Assembly: GCA_000158135.1 (NCBI GenBank)
Contig: DS999531.1
Location: 774,132-838,131, forward strand
Direction: 5' to 3'
Source of the DNA: Rhodobacteraceae bacterium KLH11
GTDB taxonomy: Bacteria > Pseudomonadota > Alphaproteobacteria > Rhodobacterales > Rhodobacteraceae
Length of the DNA stretch: 64,000 bases
The number at the start of each line of letters is the position of its first letter. Within the stretch, counting starts at the first letter, position 1. Both the position numbers and the translations under genes were made by a program. Under the pieces are notes generated by a model, which worked only from the letters and a program-made list of their open reading frames with translations, had not been told where the DNA came from and ran no database searches. Below are positions 28,716 through 36,538 of this stretch, one piece after another.

Positions 28716-28754
28716 AACTTACGCAGTTACTAGACTAATGCAACTACAAAAGTT
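28716..28754. promoter_or_regulatory. Paired palindromes between the GTPase and Rrf2 genes
   Basis: Two copies of CAACT-N5-AGTTA: AACT-TACGC-AGTT at 28716-28728 and AACT-ACAAA-AGTT at 28742-28754, centres 26 bases apart. They lie in the 104-base divergent gap, where a regulator of both directions would bind. The likely binder is the Rrf2 protein encoded at 28787. Confidence 0.6.
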
Positions 28755-28786
28755 ACGTGTATGATCCATTTGGAGAAAAACCGCAC

Positions 28787-29191
28787 ATGAAACGCAACTC
28801 GCGCCTGTCGCTTGCCTTGCATACTCTCAGCCATATGGCCGGAGAGCCGGACCGCGTACGAACTTCGTCCGACATCGCAGATCACGCGGGCACCAACCCT
28901 GTTGTTGTCCGCCGCGTACTGGGAAAGCTGCGAGAGGCTGGTCTGCTGACTTCGGAAAAGGGCCACGCAGGCGGCTGGCGCTTGGCACGCCCGCCGCAGA
29001 ACATTTCCCTTGCCGATGTCTACCTCGCGCTTGATGAGCGTTTGGTTGCTTCTGACGAGATCAGCGAAGCACCCGCGTGTTCCGTCGAGCACGCGTTGCA
29101 AAAACGCGTATCCGGTGTCCTTGAGGAAATCGAACAGAGCCTCGTCCAGAAGCTTGGCGAAACATCGATTTCCGAAGTGCGGGGTGCCTGA
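28787..29191 (+). CDS. Rrf2-family transcriptional regulator
   Basis: 134 residues. It has the winged helix of Rrf2: SRLSLALHTLSHMA, SSDIADHAGTNPVVVRRVLGKLREAGLL and KGHAGGWRLARPP. The three-Cys cluster of the Fe-S sensing members is missing; one Cys sits at PACSVEHAL. So it is not an IscR-type sensor, though a single thiol or bound metal could still act as a switch. It faces the GTPase-DUF1826 operon. Confidence 0.82.
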   Translation: MKRNSRLSLALHTLSHMAGEPDRVRTSSDIADHAGTNPVVVRRVLGKLREAGLLTSEKGHAGGWRLARPPQNISLADVYLALDERLVASDEISEAPACSVEHALQKRVSGVLEEIEQSLVQKLGETSISEVRGA

Positions 29192-29256
29192 TCTGGTAAT
29201 GATCCACGCAAAGCAGCCGTTTGGCCAACGTGCAGCATCAAGCAGTTTTGGCTCAT

Positions 29257-29694
29257 GGACGAAGCCGCTGCCGCGGCAATGGTGCTTGTTGCTGATGGTT
29301 CGCATCCCATCTGACGCCGGGCATTTTGCGAACTGATCGACCTGTCTGACGATTGGGGCTTTCTCAGTCGACAGACAGGAGGTTCCAATGACAGAGGAGA
29401 GAACCACGCCGCTGCGCGAGCGGATGATCGAGGACATGCGTATTCGGGGTCTGGGAGACAAATCCCAGCAGTCACACATCCGGGCGGTGAAGGATTTCGC
29501 CGCGTTTCTGGGGCGGTCACCCGATACGGTGACGACGGAAGAGCTTCGCGTCTACCAGCTTCACATGACAGATGCCGGGGTGACGCCTTCGGTCTACAAC
29601 GCGCGCATTACCGCCCTGCGCTTCTTTTTCTCGATGACCTGCGGGCGCGAAGAGATGAAGCGATACATGCAGTTCCGCACGCAGCCGCGCAAAC
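29257..29694. repeat. Right arm of a 438-bp inverted repeat
   Basis: Inverse copy of 26228-26665. The inner edge falls 66 bases after the Rrf2 stop. The outer edge lies inside the complete recombinase gene at codon 102, exactly where the left copy is broken. So the left arm was copied or broken from a gene like this one. Confidence 0.85.
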
Positions 29695-30275
29695 TGCCCG
29701 CGGTGCTCAGCGCCGAGGAAGTTTCCGAGCTTCTGGCGGTGGCACCCGGGCCCGGGCTCAAGTACCGCGCCGCGCTCAGCATTTCCTACGGTGCAGGTTT
29801 GCGCGCTTCTGAGGTTTGCAATCTCACCACCGGCGATATTGATAGCGACCGGATGCTCATCCATGTCGTGCAGGGCAAGGGGCGGAAGGATCGCAAGGTC
29901 ATGCTGTCGCCCGATCTGCTTGATCTTCTGCGGGACTACTGGTGCGAGGCCCGGCCCGAGGGATGGCTGTTTCCAGGTAAGCCGAAGATCAACCCGATCT
30001 CGCCACGTCAGTTAAACCGCGCCTTCACCTCGGCCAAACGCATGGCCGGGATCAACAAGCCCGCGACGCTGCATACCCTGCGGCACAGCTTCGCCACGCA
30101 TCTTTTAGAAGCGGGGACGGATGTACGGGTCATCCAGGTGCTGTTGGGCCATGCCAAACTGACGATCACCGCCCAGTACACCAAAGTCGCCACCAAGATG
30201 ATCCGGGACACAGCCAGCCCGTTTGAGGCGCTCAAACAGTTGAACCTGCAAACCCGCAAGAAGCGACCAGGATAA
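29388..30275 (+). CDS. Tyrosine recombinase of insertion-element type (complete)
   Basis: 295 residues. A SAM-like core-binding domain (SHIRAVKDFAAFLG) is followed by the catalytic domain: GAGLRASEV (Arg), QGKGRKDR (Lys), HTLRHSFATHLLEAG (HxxR), LLGHAKLTIT (His) and QYTKV (Tyr). The type is found as the integrase gene carried with IS91-like elements, but the Y1 transposase that would normally follow is absent downstream. A hairpin GCGCGGG/CCCGCGC follows the stop. Confidence 0.85.
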   Translation: MTEERTTPLRERMIEDMRIRGLGDKSQQSHIRAVKDFAAFLGRSPDTVTTEELRVYQLHMTDAGVTPSVYNARITALRFFFSMTCGREEMKRYMQFRTQPRKLPAVLSAEEVSELLAVAPGPGLKYRAALSISYGAGLRASEVCNLTTGDIDSDRMLIHVVQGKGRKDRKVMLSPDLLDLLRDYWCEARPEGWLFPGKPKINPISPRQLNRAFTSAKRMAGINKPATLHTLRHSFATHLLEAGTDVRVIQVLLGHAKLTITAQYTKVATKMIRDTASPFEALKQLNLQTRKKRPG

Positions 30276-30443
30276 GGCGCGGGCCTTGCCCCGCGCAAGA
30301 CTGGAGGTTGCTGACATATTCCGAAGATATGGCCCCGCCTAAGCGGCAGTTTTCTTGTAGGAATGCGTAGTGTGCAGCGGTGGTGCAATTTCGCGGGGCA
30401 GTTGATTGTGCTACGCTTTCCTTTTCAGATGAGAGATAATCAG

Positions 30444-30914
30444 ATGCTTTTTCGTGTGATTTCTGGGTTTGGGTGCGTTCTGTTGGCGTTGGTGGGAGCG
30501 GCGCAAGCCGCTGAATGGCAAAGCGGTGAAGCTGCTAACGGCGCTTGGTCGATGATCGAAGAAGGGCAATTCAACCTGCGGATTTCCTGCTGGCCGGATG
30601 ATCCCAATTTCTTTTTTGTGCTTTCTGGCGGCCCATTCAATGGGATGCAGAATATAGATGACGGCAATGAGTCCATGATGATGTGGATTGAGTTATCGGA
30701 CGGGCGCATCGCGCGGCATCCGATAGACGGGCACTATTTCGCACCTGACAAGGCATTTGTTGGCCGTTTTCTCGTGTCCGACTTTGTTCTGGAAGAGTTC
30801 CGGCAAGGCGCAAAACTCAGCCTGACATCACCGACAGGCGCAAAAATCGCCGCTTTCGGTATGCAGGGAACTGGAAAGGCGCGCGGACACTTTAAGCAGG
30901 CTTGCGGAATTTAG
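30444..30914 (+). CDS. Predicted periplasmic protein, unknown function
   Basis: 156 residues. The ATG at 30444 gives a signal peptide (MLFRVISGFGCVLLALVGAAQA) and a mature part beginning AEWQSGEAANGAWSMIE. Two Cys (ISCWPDD and the terminal ACGI) could pair. The mature part alternates short beta strands and ends GHFKQACG. An upstream ATG 5 codons earlier is possible. I do not recognise the family. Confidence 0.6.
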   Translation: MLFRVISGFGCVLLALVGAAQAAEWQSGEAANGAWSMIEEGQFNLRISCWPDDPNFFFVLSGGPFNGMQNIDDGNESMMMWIELSDGRIARHPIDGHYFAPDKAFVGRFLVSDFVLEEFRQGAKLSLTSPTGAKIAAFGMQGTGKARGHFKQACGI

Positions 30915-31007
30915 CGGGACTTATCTCTAGGCTTCTGTTTAAAAATCACTTTTCGTCGAACATAGCTTTTGGCATGAAAATCACCCGGTTTATTTGTGGG
31001 GGTATTT

Positions 31008-31090
31008 ACTCAATCAGGCTGAGTTTTCTAGGCAAGATGTAAACTTGTTGATAGTTTGGTATTGTGCTAAAATACTCAATATGACTGAGC
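31008..31090 (+). promoter_or_regulatory. abiE promoter with two operator palindromes
   Basis: ACTCA-N7-TGAG occurs twice, at 31008-31024 and at 31074-31090, 66 bases apart. The second overlaps the abiEi start codon. Between them lies a promoter, TTGTTG and TAAAAT with 17 bases between, placing the transcript start very near the ATG. AbiEi antitoxins are known to repress their own promoter by binding such inverted repeats. Confidence 0.65.
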
Positions 31091-31932
31091 AAAAAGCGTC
31101 ACATCTAAACCAACTCGAAAAGAACCTGCCGGAGGGTTTGCTGGTCGATGCTGCATGGCTGGAAAAACAGGGCATAGCGAGCAACCTGCGTGCCTACTAC
31201 GTCAAAAGTGGCTGGCTCAAACAACCCGCTCGCGGCGTTTATCAGCGCCCGTATGGCTCACTGAGTTGGCAGCAAGTGGTGATATCGCTCCAAAATCTAT
31301 TGAATGTTCCGCTTGTCGTCGGCGGCAGAACGGCTCTGGAACTTCAAGGATACGCTCATTACCTCGTGCAGGAGACCAAAGTGGTATATCTCTATGGTCC
31401 TGAAAAGCCGCTAAGTTGGCTTGGCAAGTTAAACCTCCCGCAAGAATTCCGCTACCGGAACAGCAAAAACCTATTCAAAAATGACCCCATCACATCGGGG
31501 CTGAGCAGTCTGGTGTGGGACGTTGAAAAAAACACAGGAACCGACCATAAAAAGCTTCAAGGCGGCGGCCTTGACCGAATATCATGGGGGCAGTGGGATT
31601 GGCCTCTGACTCTCTCGAAGCCAGAGCGTGCCTATCTCGAAATGTTGGATGAGCTACCAAGCCGTGAAAGCTTTCATCAAGCCGACATGCTCATGCAGGG
31701 TGCTGCAAATTTTAGCCCCCGCCGACTGCAAAAACTGCTTGCGGATTGCACCAGCGTTAAAGTCAAACGCCTGTTTTTCTACTTTGCCGACCGACATGAG
31801 CATGCTTGGCTTAAGCGTGTAGACAAAGAGGCCGTTGATCTCGGCAAAGGTAAGCGGATGCTGGTAAAGGGCGGGCGTCTTGATCCAACCTACCTAATCA
31901 CCGTCCCGGAGGATCTTGATGGCTTTTCGTGA
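31081..31932 (+). CDS. AbiEi-type antitoxin (type IV TA)
   Basis: 283 residues. An N-terminal winged helix (GLLVDAAWLEKQGIASNLRAYYVKSGWLKQPARGVYQRP in parts, residues 18-56) binds DNA. A C-terminal AbiEi domain follows, with LSLVWDVEKN-like and PERAYLEMLDELP segments. It should repress the operon and counter the nucleotidyltransferase toxin next to it. The ATG at 31081 is used because the palindrome and -10 box lie just before it. It overlaps the toxin start by 14 bases. Confidence 0.82.
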   Translation: MTEQKASHLNQLEKNLPEGLLVDAAWLEKQGIASNLRAYYVKSGWLKQPARGVYQRPYGSLSWQQVVISLQNLLNVPLVVGGRTALELQGYAHYLVQETKVVYLYGPEKPLSWLGKLNLPQEFRYRNSKNLFKNDPITSGLSSLVWDVEKNTGTDHKKLQGGGLDRISWGQWDWPLTLSKPERAYLEMLDELPSRESFHQADMLMQGAANFSPRRLQKLLADCTSVKVKRLFFYFADRHEHAWLKRVDKEAVDLGKGKRMLVKGGRLDPTYLITVPEDLDGFS

Positions 31933-32839
31933 GAACTATGAACGCCAAGTGCGTCTGCTGATGCGCCTAATACCCATCGCGGCCCGTGAAGACTGTTTTG
32001 CGTTGAAGGGCGGAACAGCCATCAACCTGTTTGTGCGCGACCTGCCGCGCCTGTCTGTTGATATCGACCTGATGTATCTGCCGATGCACGCCCGGCCAGA
32101 AGCGTTAGCCGGGATTGATGCGGCAATGAAGCGGATCGAGGCCGCTATTCTGTCCGAGATTCCGCGGGCAAAAACAACACAAAGCATCAAGTCCGGCACG
32201 GTGCTACGTCTGATCGTCGCGGCGGATCACACTCAGGTGAAAATTGAAGTCTCGCCCGTGCTGCGTGGTGTCGTCAGCGAACCCGTTGTTCAACCTGTCA
32301 CCGAAGCTGTTGAAGATGCCTTTGGTTTTGCTGAAATCGCTGTCGTGTCTTTTGAAGACCTCTATGCCGGAAAACTGGTCGCTGCCTTGGACCGTCAACA
32401 CCCTCGTGATTTGTTCGACGTGCGCGACCTGTTGGCCAATGAAGGTTTGACAGACTCTTTGCGCGAAGCATTTGTCGTCTACCTGCTCAGTCATAACCGT
32501 CCTATGGGCGAAGTTCTGTCGGGTCGCGTGAAAGACCTAGCTGATGAGTACAGGGACGGGTTTGAAGGTATGACCGAAACGGATGTACCAATTGAAGACC
32601 TCATTCACACCCAAAAGCAAATGATTGACGATCTAATCGACAAGATGCCCGACGCACACAGGGATTTCCTGATCGGGTTTGAGCGTGGCGTGCCGGATTG
32701 GTCGCTTCTTAGTTATGCGCACGTGCAAGACTTACCTGCGGTCAAATGGCGGCAGCATAACCTCGACTCCTTATCGCAGGACCGCCGCGATGAGTTGGTC
32801 GATTTGCTTGGACGCTCTTTAGGTGTTGTTGAGCAGTAG
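31919..32839 (+). CDS. AbiEii-type nucleotidyltransferase toxin
   Basis: 306 residues. The AbiEii/DUF1814 nucleotidyltransferase motifs are FALKGGTAINLF (Lys30-Gly-Gly) and LSVDIDLMY with Asp48 and Asp50. FEDLYAGKLVAALDRQHPRDLFDV near 145-165 completes the family pattern. AbiEii toxins transfer nucleotides, with GTP preferred, and cause growth arrest on phage infection. All key residues are intact. Confidence 0.85.
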   Translation: MAFRENYERQVRLLMRLIPIAAREDCFALKGGTAINLFVRDLPRLSVDIDLMYLPMHARPEALAGIDAAMKRIEAAILSEIPRAKTTQSIKSGTVLRLIVAADHTQVKIEVSPVLRGVVSEPVVQPVTEAVEDAFGFAEIAVVSFEDLYAGKLVAALDRQHPRDLFDVRDLLANEGLTDSLREAFVVYLLSHNRPMGEVLSGRVKDLADEYRDGFEGMTETDVPIEDLIHTQKQMIDDLIDKMPDAHRDFLIGFERGVPDWSLLSYAHVQDLPAVKWRQHNLDSLSQDRRDELVDLLGRSLGVVEQ

Positions 32840-32885
32840 CCGCGCGGCGAAGCTGGTTTGTCACAATTTACAGTCGAAGATGTTG

Positions 32886-32913
32886 GCGGCTGGCATTGCT
32901 GCCAGCCGCTTTT
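32886..32913 (+). terminator. Terminator after abiEii
   Basis: A perfect 10-bp stem GCGGCTGGCA/TGCCAGCCGC has a TTGC loop. TTTT follows. It lies 46 bases after the toxin stop and 20 bases before the IS66 orfA start. It may belong to the IS66 end rather than to the abiE operon. Confidence 0.75.
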
Positions 32914-32933
32914 GATTTGTGGGGAGTTTCTCG

Positions 32934-33320
32934 ATGGGAGCTACAAGCGAGTTTCTGGCAAGGGTGCCGCGTCGGGCGGATGGCAAGCGGAATTGGCCGC
33001 CTGAGTTGAAGGCTCGGGTCGTGGCGGAGACGTTGATTGAGGGTGAGACGGTCAATGTGGTTGCCAAGCGATACGAGCTGATCCCCAGTACTGTTTCTGA
33101 CTGGCGACGGATGGCACGGCAGGGCAAGCTGGTTTTGCCTAATCTGGATGGCATGGATTTTGTATCGGTCGAGATTGAGGCGCCTGTGCCCGTGGCCCAG
33201 CCTCTGGCGGCGACATCCTCGGGCATGGTTGATGTGATCAAGGGCAACGTCACCGTTCGTCTTGATGCGGCGACGCCCGCGACACGGATCGCCGAGATCG
33301 TACAGGCCATGGCCCCGTGA
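32934..33320 (+). CDS. IS66 accessory protein OrfA (TnpA)
   Basis: 128 residues. The HTH segment WPPELKARVVAETLIEGETVNVVAKRYELIPSTVSDWRRMARQGKL (residues 21-66 in parts) is IS66 TnpA. It ends VTVRLDAATPATRIAEIVQAMAP, a typical tail. It overlaps tnpB by 4 bases (GTGA). Confidence 0.85.
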   Translation: MGATSEFLARVPRRADGKRNWPPELKARVVAETLIEGETVNVVAKRYELIPSTVSDWRRMARQGKLVLPNLDGMDFVSVEIEAPVPVAQPLAATSSGMVDVIKGNVTVRLDAATPATRIAEIVQAMAP

Positions 33321-33670
33321 TCACGCCATCCCACAAGGTGCGGATTTTTGTCGCCAGTGATCCGGTGGACTTCCGCAAAGGGCATGACGGGCTGGCTGCT
33401 TTGGTGCAAAGCCAGTTGCGCCAGAAGCCGTTTGATGGGTCTGTCTATGTCTTCCGGGCCAAGCGGGCGGATCGACTGAAGTTGATCTATTGGGACGGCA
33501 GTGGGTTGGTGATGACGTACAAACGGCTCGAAGACAACAGCTTCACATGGCCCGCGATCAAGAACGGGGTGATGCGGCTGGAACCGGCCCAGTTTGAGGC
33601 GCTGTTTGCTGGTTTAGATTGGCGGCGCGTGCAGCCCCTGGAGGTGGCGGCTCCGGCTGCGGCGGAGTGA
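33317..33670 (+). CDS. IS66 Orf2 family protein TnpB
   Basis: 117 residues. VRIFVASDPVDFRKGHDGLAALV and YVFRAKRADRLKLIYWDGSGL are the IS66 Orf2 signature. Full length. Required for transposition together with TnpA and TnpC, but the TnpC here is broken. Confidence 0.9.
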   Translation: MITPSHKVRIFVASDPVDFRKGHDGLAALVQSQLRQKPFDGSVYVFRAKRADRLKLIYWDGSGLVMTYKRLEDNSFTWPAIKNGVMRLEPAQFEALFAGLDWRRVQPLEVAAPAAAE

Positions 33671-33724
33671 CTCACGGGGCGTTTGAGCGGGTCATTCCGC
33701 CCTTGTTTTGCTATGGGAACAGGC

Positions 33725-34123
33725 ATGATCGTGCCTGACAAATTGCCTGATGACATTGCCGAATTGAAGGCAATCATCCGCGCGCAACAGGATCAGAATG
33801 CGCGGCTTGAGGCGTTGGTTACCTCCTTCAAGAAAGCGCTCTTCGGGAGCAAATCCGAGAAGATCGATCCGGCCCAATACGAACTGGAACTCGAAGATAT
33901 CGAGACCGCCATCGCGCATGTCGAAGCCGAGATTGATGCCGACGAACGCACTGCACCCGTGCGGCCGTCGAAGCCGCGCCAGACCAAGCGCGGCGAAGTT
34001 CTGTTCATGCTCGATGAGTTCGCCAATATGGGCAAGCTTTCCGGGTTGGCCGAAAGCCTGACCGCGTTGCCGGGTCAACGCGAATTGAGGGCGCGCCCGC
34101 TGCCCGATGACAAAACCCTTTGA
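33725..34123 (+). pseudogene. IS66 TnpC 5' fragment fused to a TraG/VirD4-like fragment
   Basis: The frame begins as IS66 TnpC: LPDDIAELKAIIRAQQ, then a coiled coil, LFGSKSEKIDP and RPSKPRQTKR. Near 33990 it switches to VLFMLDEFANMGKLSGLAES and LTALPG, the Walker B region of type IV coupling proteins (TraG/VirD4). It then runs into unrelated sequence and a stop. So IS66 lost its transposase domain by a deletion that joined it to a conjugation gene remnant. Confidence 0.75.
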
Positions 34124-34219
34124 AAGCACAGTGCTCAGAATTCCTTCTGGGTCGCCTCGCCAGCAGTGCGCCCGGCTATTGAGCCGGGCCAAATACATCA
34201 TCCAGAAGTTTTTCTATTT

Positions 34220-35535
34220 CTACTTTGGACAAGTTCGGTTCGCGCAGCTTTCGCCGCAGGACGGGGTCTTTGCGTTCTTGCGGGACTGGTAGACGGTCGC
34301 GCCGACTTCGACCGGGGCTGCGACGCCTTCGGCCAGTGCTTCGGTTACGATTTCCTTGGCGGACAGGTCTTGGCCGGTGGCGAGGCGTGCGCCAGCTTCA
34401 CCGCCTGCGCCGGTCGCCATCTGCGCCGTGACGTCTTTACCGGCCTCTTTCACCGCGCCCTTGAATAGCTGCTTGGCCGCGACGCCCTGTCCGGTCATTT
34501 CCGCCAACGCAATCACCACGCCGCGTCCGAGGCCGCGCCGTGAGGCTTCGGCCATGAACGCCGGGTCGCGGATAAGCGTGGCAGCATCCTCTGGTGTCTT
34601 GGGCGACACGCCTTTCTCGGCAAAGAATTCGTTTACGCTCGAACCGAATTCCTGCGCGACAGTGCCGCCGCCAAGCACGGCTGCGCCGTGCGAGGGTTGG
34701 ACGCGTAGGCTTGCAGGACGCCCATGAATGTGTCCGGGGCCTCTGCCAAAATCTGCTTGAATTCCTCTGCGTTCGCGCCGCCGGGCAGTGCCGCCGCCCG
34801 GTCGTTCAAATCCTGCGCGGCTTGGACGTTCTCAATCGCGCCTTGCAGCACTTCGGCCTCGTTGCCGACGGCTGCGGCTGCGTCGCGGGCACGGATGTCG
34901 TAGGTCTGCCGGAACACGTTGGCGAAGTCCGCCGGGTAGCCCATCTGCGCAATCGCTGCCGACGCCAGTTCAGGGGTCGAAATGTCCACGCCCTCGGGCA
35001 CGTCCGGCAAGCGGGTCGTCTCAAGGAACACGTTGCGGATCAGATCAGGTTCAGCCAGCGCCGCGTCGGACAGGACGGTCGCACCCTTCTGTGCCTGAAT
35101 AGCTGGCAGGGTCGAACACGTCCGCAGGACACCACGTTTCAGAGTGCGGCAAAGCGCCGCACCCTCGGGGTCGTATTCCGCCGGGGTTTCGGTGGCGGTT
35201 GCCAACGCGTTACCGTCAAATGTGTCGAACGGGTTAGCGGAAGGCTTCGTATCAAAGACATCGAAAGGGTTGGCCGGGGCTGCGGTGTCGAACACGTCAA
35301 ACGGATTGCCTTTGGCAACAGCATCTTTGACAGACGCAGGACGTTGCAGCGCGTCATAGTTAGCACCGTCCTTTGGAGCGCCCATAATTTGCAACGGCTT
35401 CGCTGTGGTCGCAGGGGTGAGGTCTGGAACAAGTGCCTCGGGTAATGGCGACGTAGCCACTTTGCTGCTTTCAGGGGAGCCTTGAAAAAGAGCCGGGAAG
35501 TTTGCCAACCGATAATTCCTTTGCGCCTGCGCCAT
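34220..35535 (-). pseudogene. Frameshifted, truncated large phage/ICE-type protein
   Basis: The N-terminal part (MAQAQRNYRLANFPALFQGS onward) has three spaced NPFDVFD/NPFDTFD repeats. It runs to YASNPRTAQ, where the frame is lost near 34680. The reading resumes in another frame at LGGGTVAQEFGSSVNEFF and continues to VGATVYQSRK, then decays at the TraG-like remnant. NPFD-type repeats and Ala-rich helices suggest a giant virion or polyvalent protein; this is inference. No catalytic domain is present. Confidence 0.55.
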
Positions 35536-35644
35536 CTTTGGTTCGATTCTATTTCTTCGGCATTCGGTGAACAACGGTTGTCTATTGATTTTGTTGAAAG
35601 TTTCTTGGTGTATTGTTCTTGTGCAAAACAACTTTGAGGAATGA

Positions 35645-36046
35645 ATGTTTAAAGAAATTGGTTTTTATCTGGCCGGGCTTGGTTTGGTCGTGGCCTGCTA
35701 TGTCGGCGGAAATCTTATCGCGGGCCTGCTTTGGGGCGTAAGTGCGGACTACGCCGGTTGGTTCGGTCCGTTGCGCGCTGCAATTTTCACTGTGCCGGGA
35801 TTGGTAGCCTACTATATCTTCGCGCCCCAGATACGATTTATGGAACACCGGCACTTCGCATTGCCACCTATCTTGGTGGGGGTATGCGGCTTGTGCGTGG
35901 TCGGGGTTGTATTTGCACTAGCCTATTCGCAAGGGGTCTACGCACGGGCCGTTTCGATGGAAATGGTTTCAGGAATTATTCCCTTTGCTGGCTGGGCCGG
36001 ATTTGGATTTTGGTTGTTAGCACGGCCGAGGGAGAGCCTCACATAG
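35645..36046 (+). CDS. Small four-TM membrane protein
   Basis: 133 residues with four hydrophobic segments near 5-27, 42-60, 74-96 and 108-126. There is no recognised motif. A GAGG site lies 9 bases before the ATG. Its codon use is less GC-rich than the core genes. Function is unknown; it sits alone between a pseudogene and the island edge. Confidence 0.5.
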   Translation: MFKEIGFYLAGLGLVVACYVGGNLIAGLLWGVSADYAGWFGPLRAAIFTVPGLVAYYIFAPQIRFMEHRHFALPPILVGVCGLCVVGVVFALAYSQGVYARAVSMEMVSGIIPFAGWAGFGFWLLARPRESLT

Positions 36047-36299
36047 CATAGTTGCTTTAAAGCCCTCGTCTCGTCTGACCTAACGGTCAAAAAGTCCAGA
36101 TACCCCGCGCTTGGTATGCGTGGGGTATAAACAAAACTGCGCTGCGTCTGGGTTAGGCCGGGGGGTGGGGTGCGACATTCCGACTCGGTTGGACCTCGGG
36201 GATACGACGCTGGAAGCCTCGGCAAGCGGTGCAAATTTAGGGTTAGAAAAGGGGCAGAGACGCGTTGACGCGAAATAATTCAACAAAATCAATGGATTT

Positions 36300-36317
36300 T
36301 GGTGGAGCCTAGGGGAG
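36300..36317. repeat. Distal attachment repeat of the tRNA-Ala island
   Basis: TGGTGGAGCCTAGGGGAG is identical and in the same orientation to the last 18 bases of the tRNA-Ala gene at 63106-63123 (CCA end, acceptor stem and T-arm edge). The rest of 36047-36538 contains no gene; I see only short imperfect hairpins there. Confidence 0.85.
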
Positions 36318-36538
36318 GCGCTCAACAATAGAAAAATGCTTTTTATTTCAGTAATTTAATCGATATCAACAAACCCATATCGGAGTAGGAGGTCGTAGTA
36401 AAAATCCAAAATAGAGGCGAATATACAACTTTATTCAGTGATACGATCCTGGTACCTGAAAATTCTCGCGGAGAACAAGCTAGACAGATAGGCTGGGTAG
36501 CCAGTGGTTCATTAAGCTGTCACCCTTTACTCCCTTGT

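Noticed and set aside
30300..36300. A second tRNA-bounded island left of the att repeat
   Set aside because: No further copy of the tRNA 3' sequence was found between 25.6 and 36.3 kb, so borders for such an island cannot be supported.
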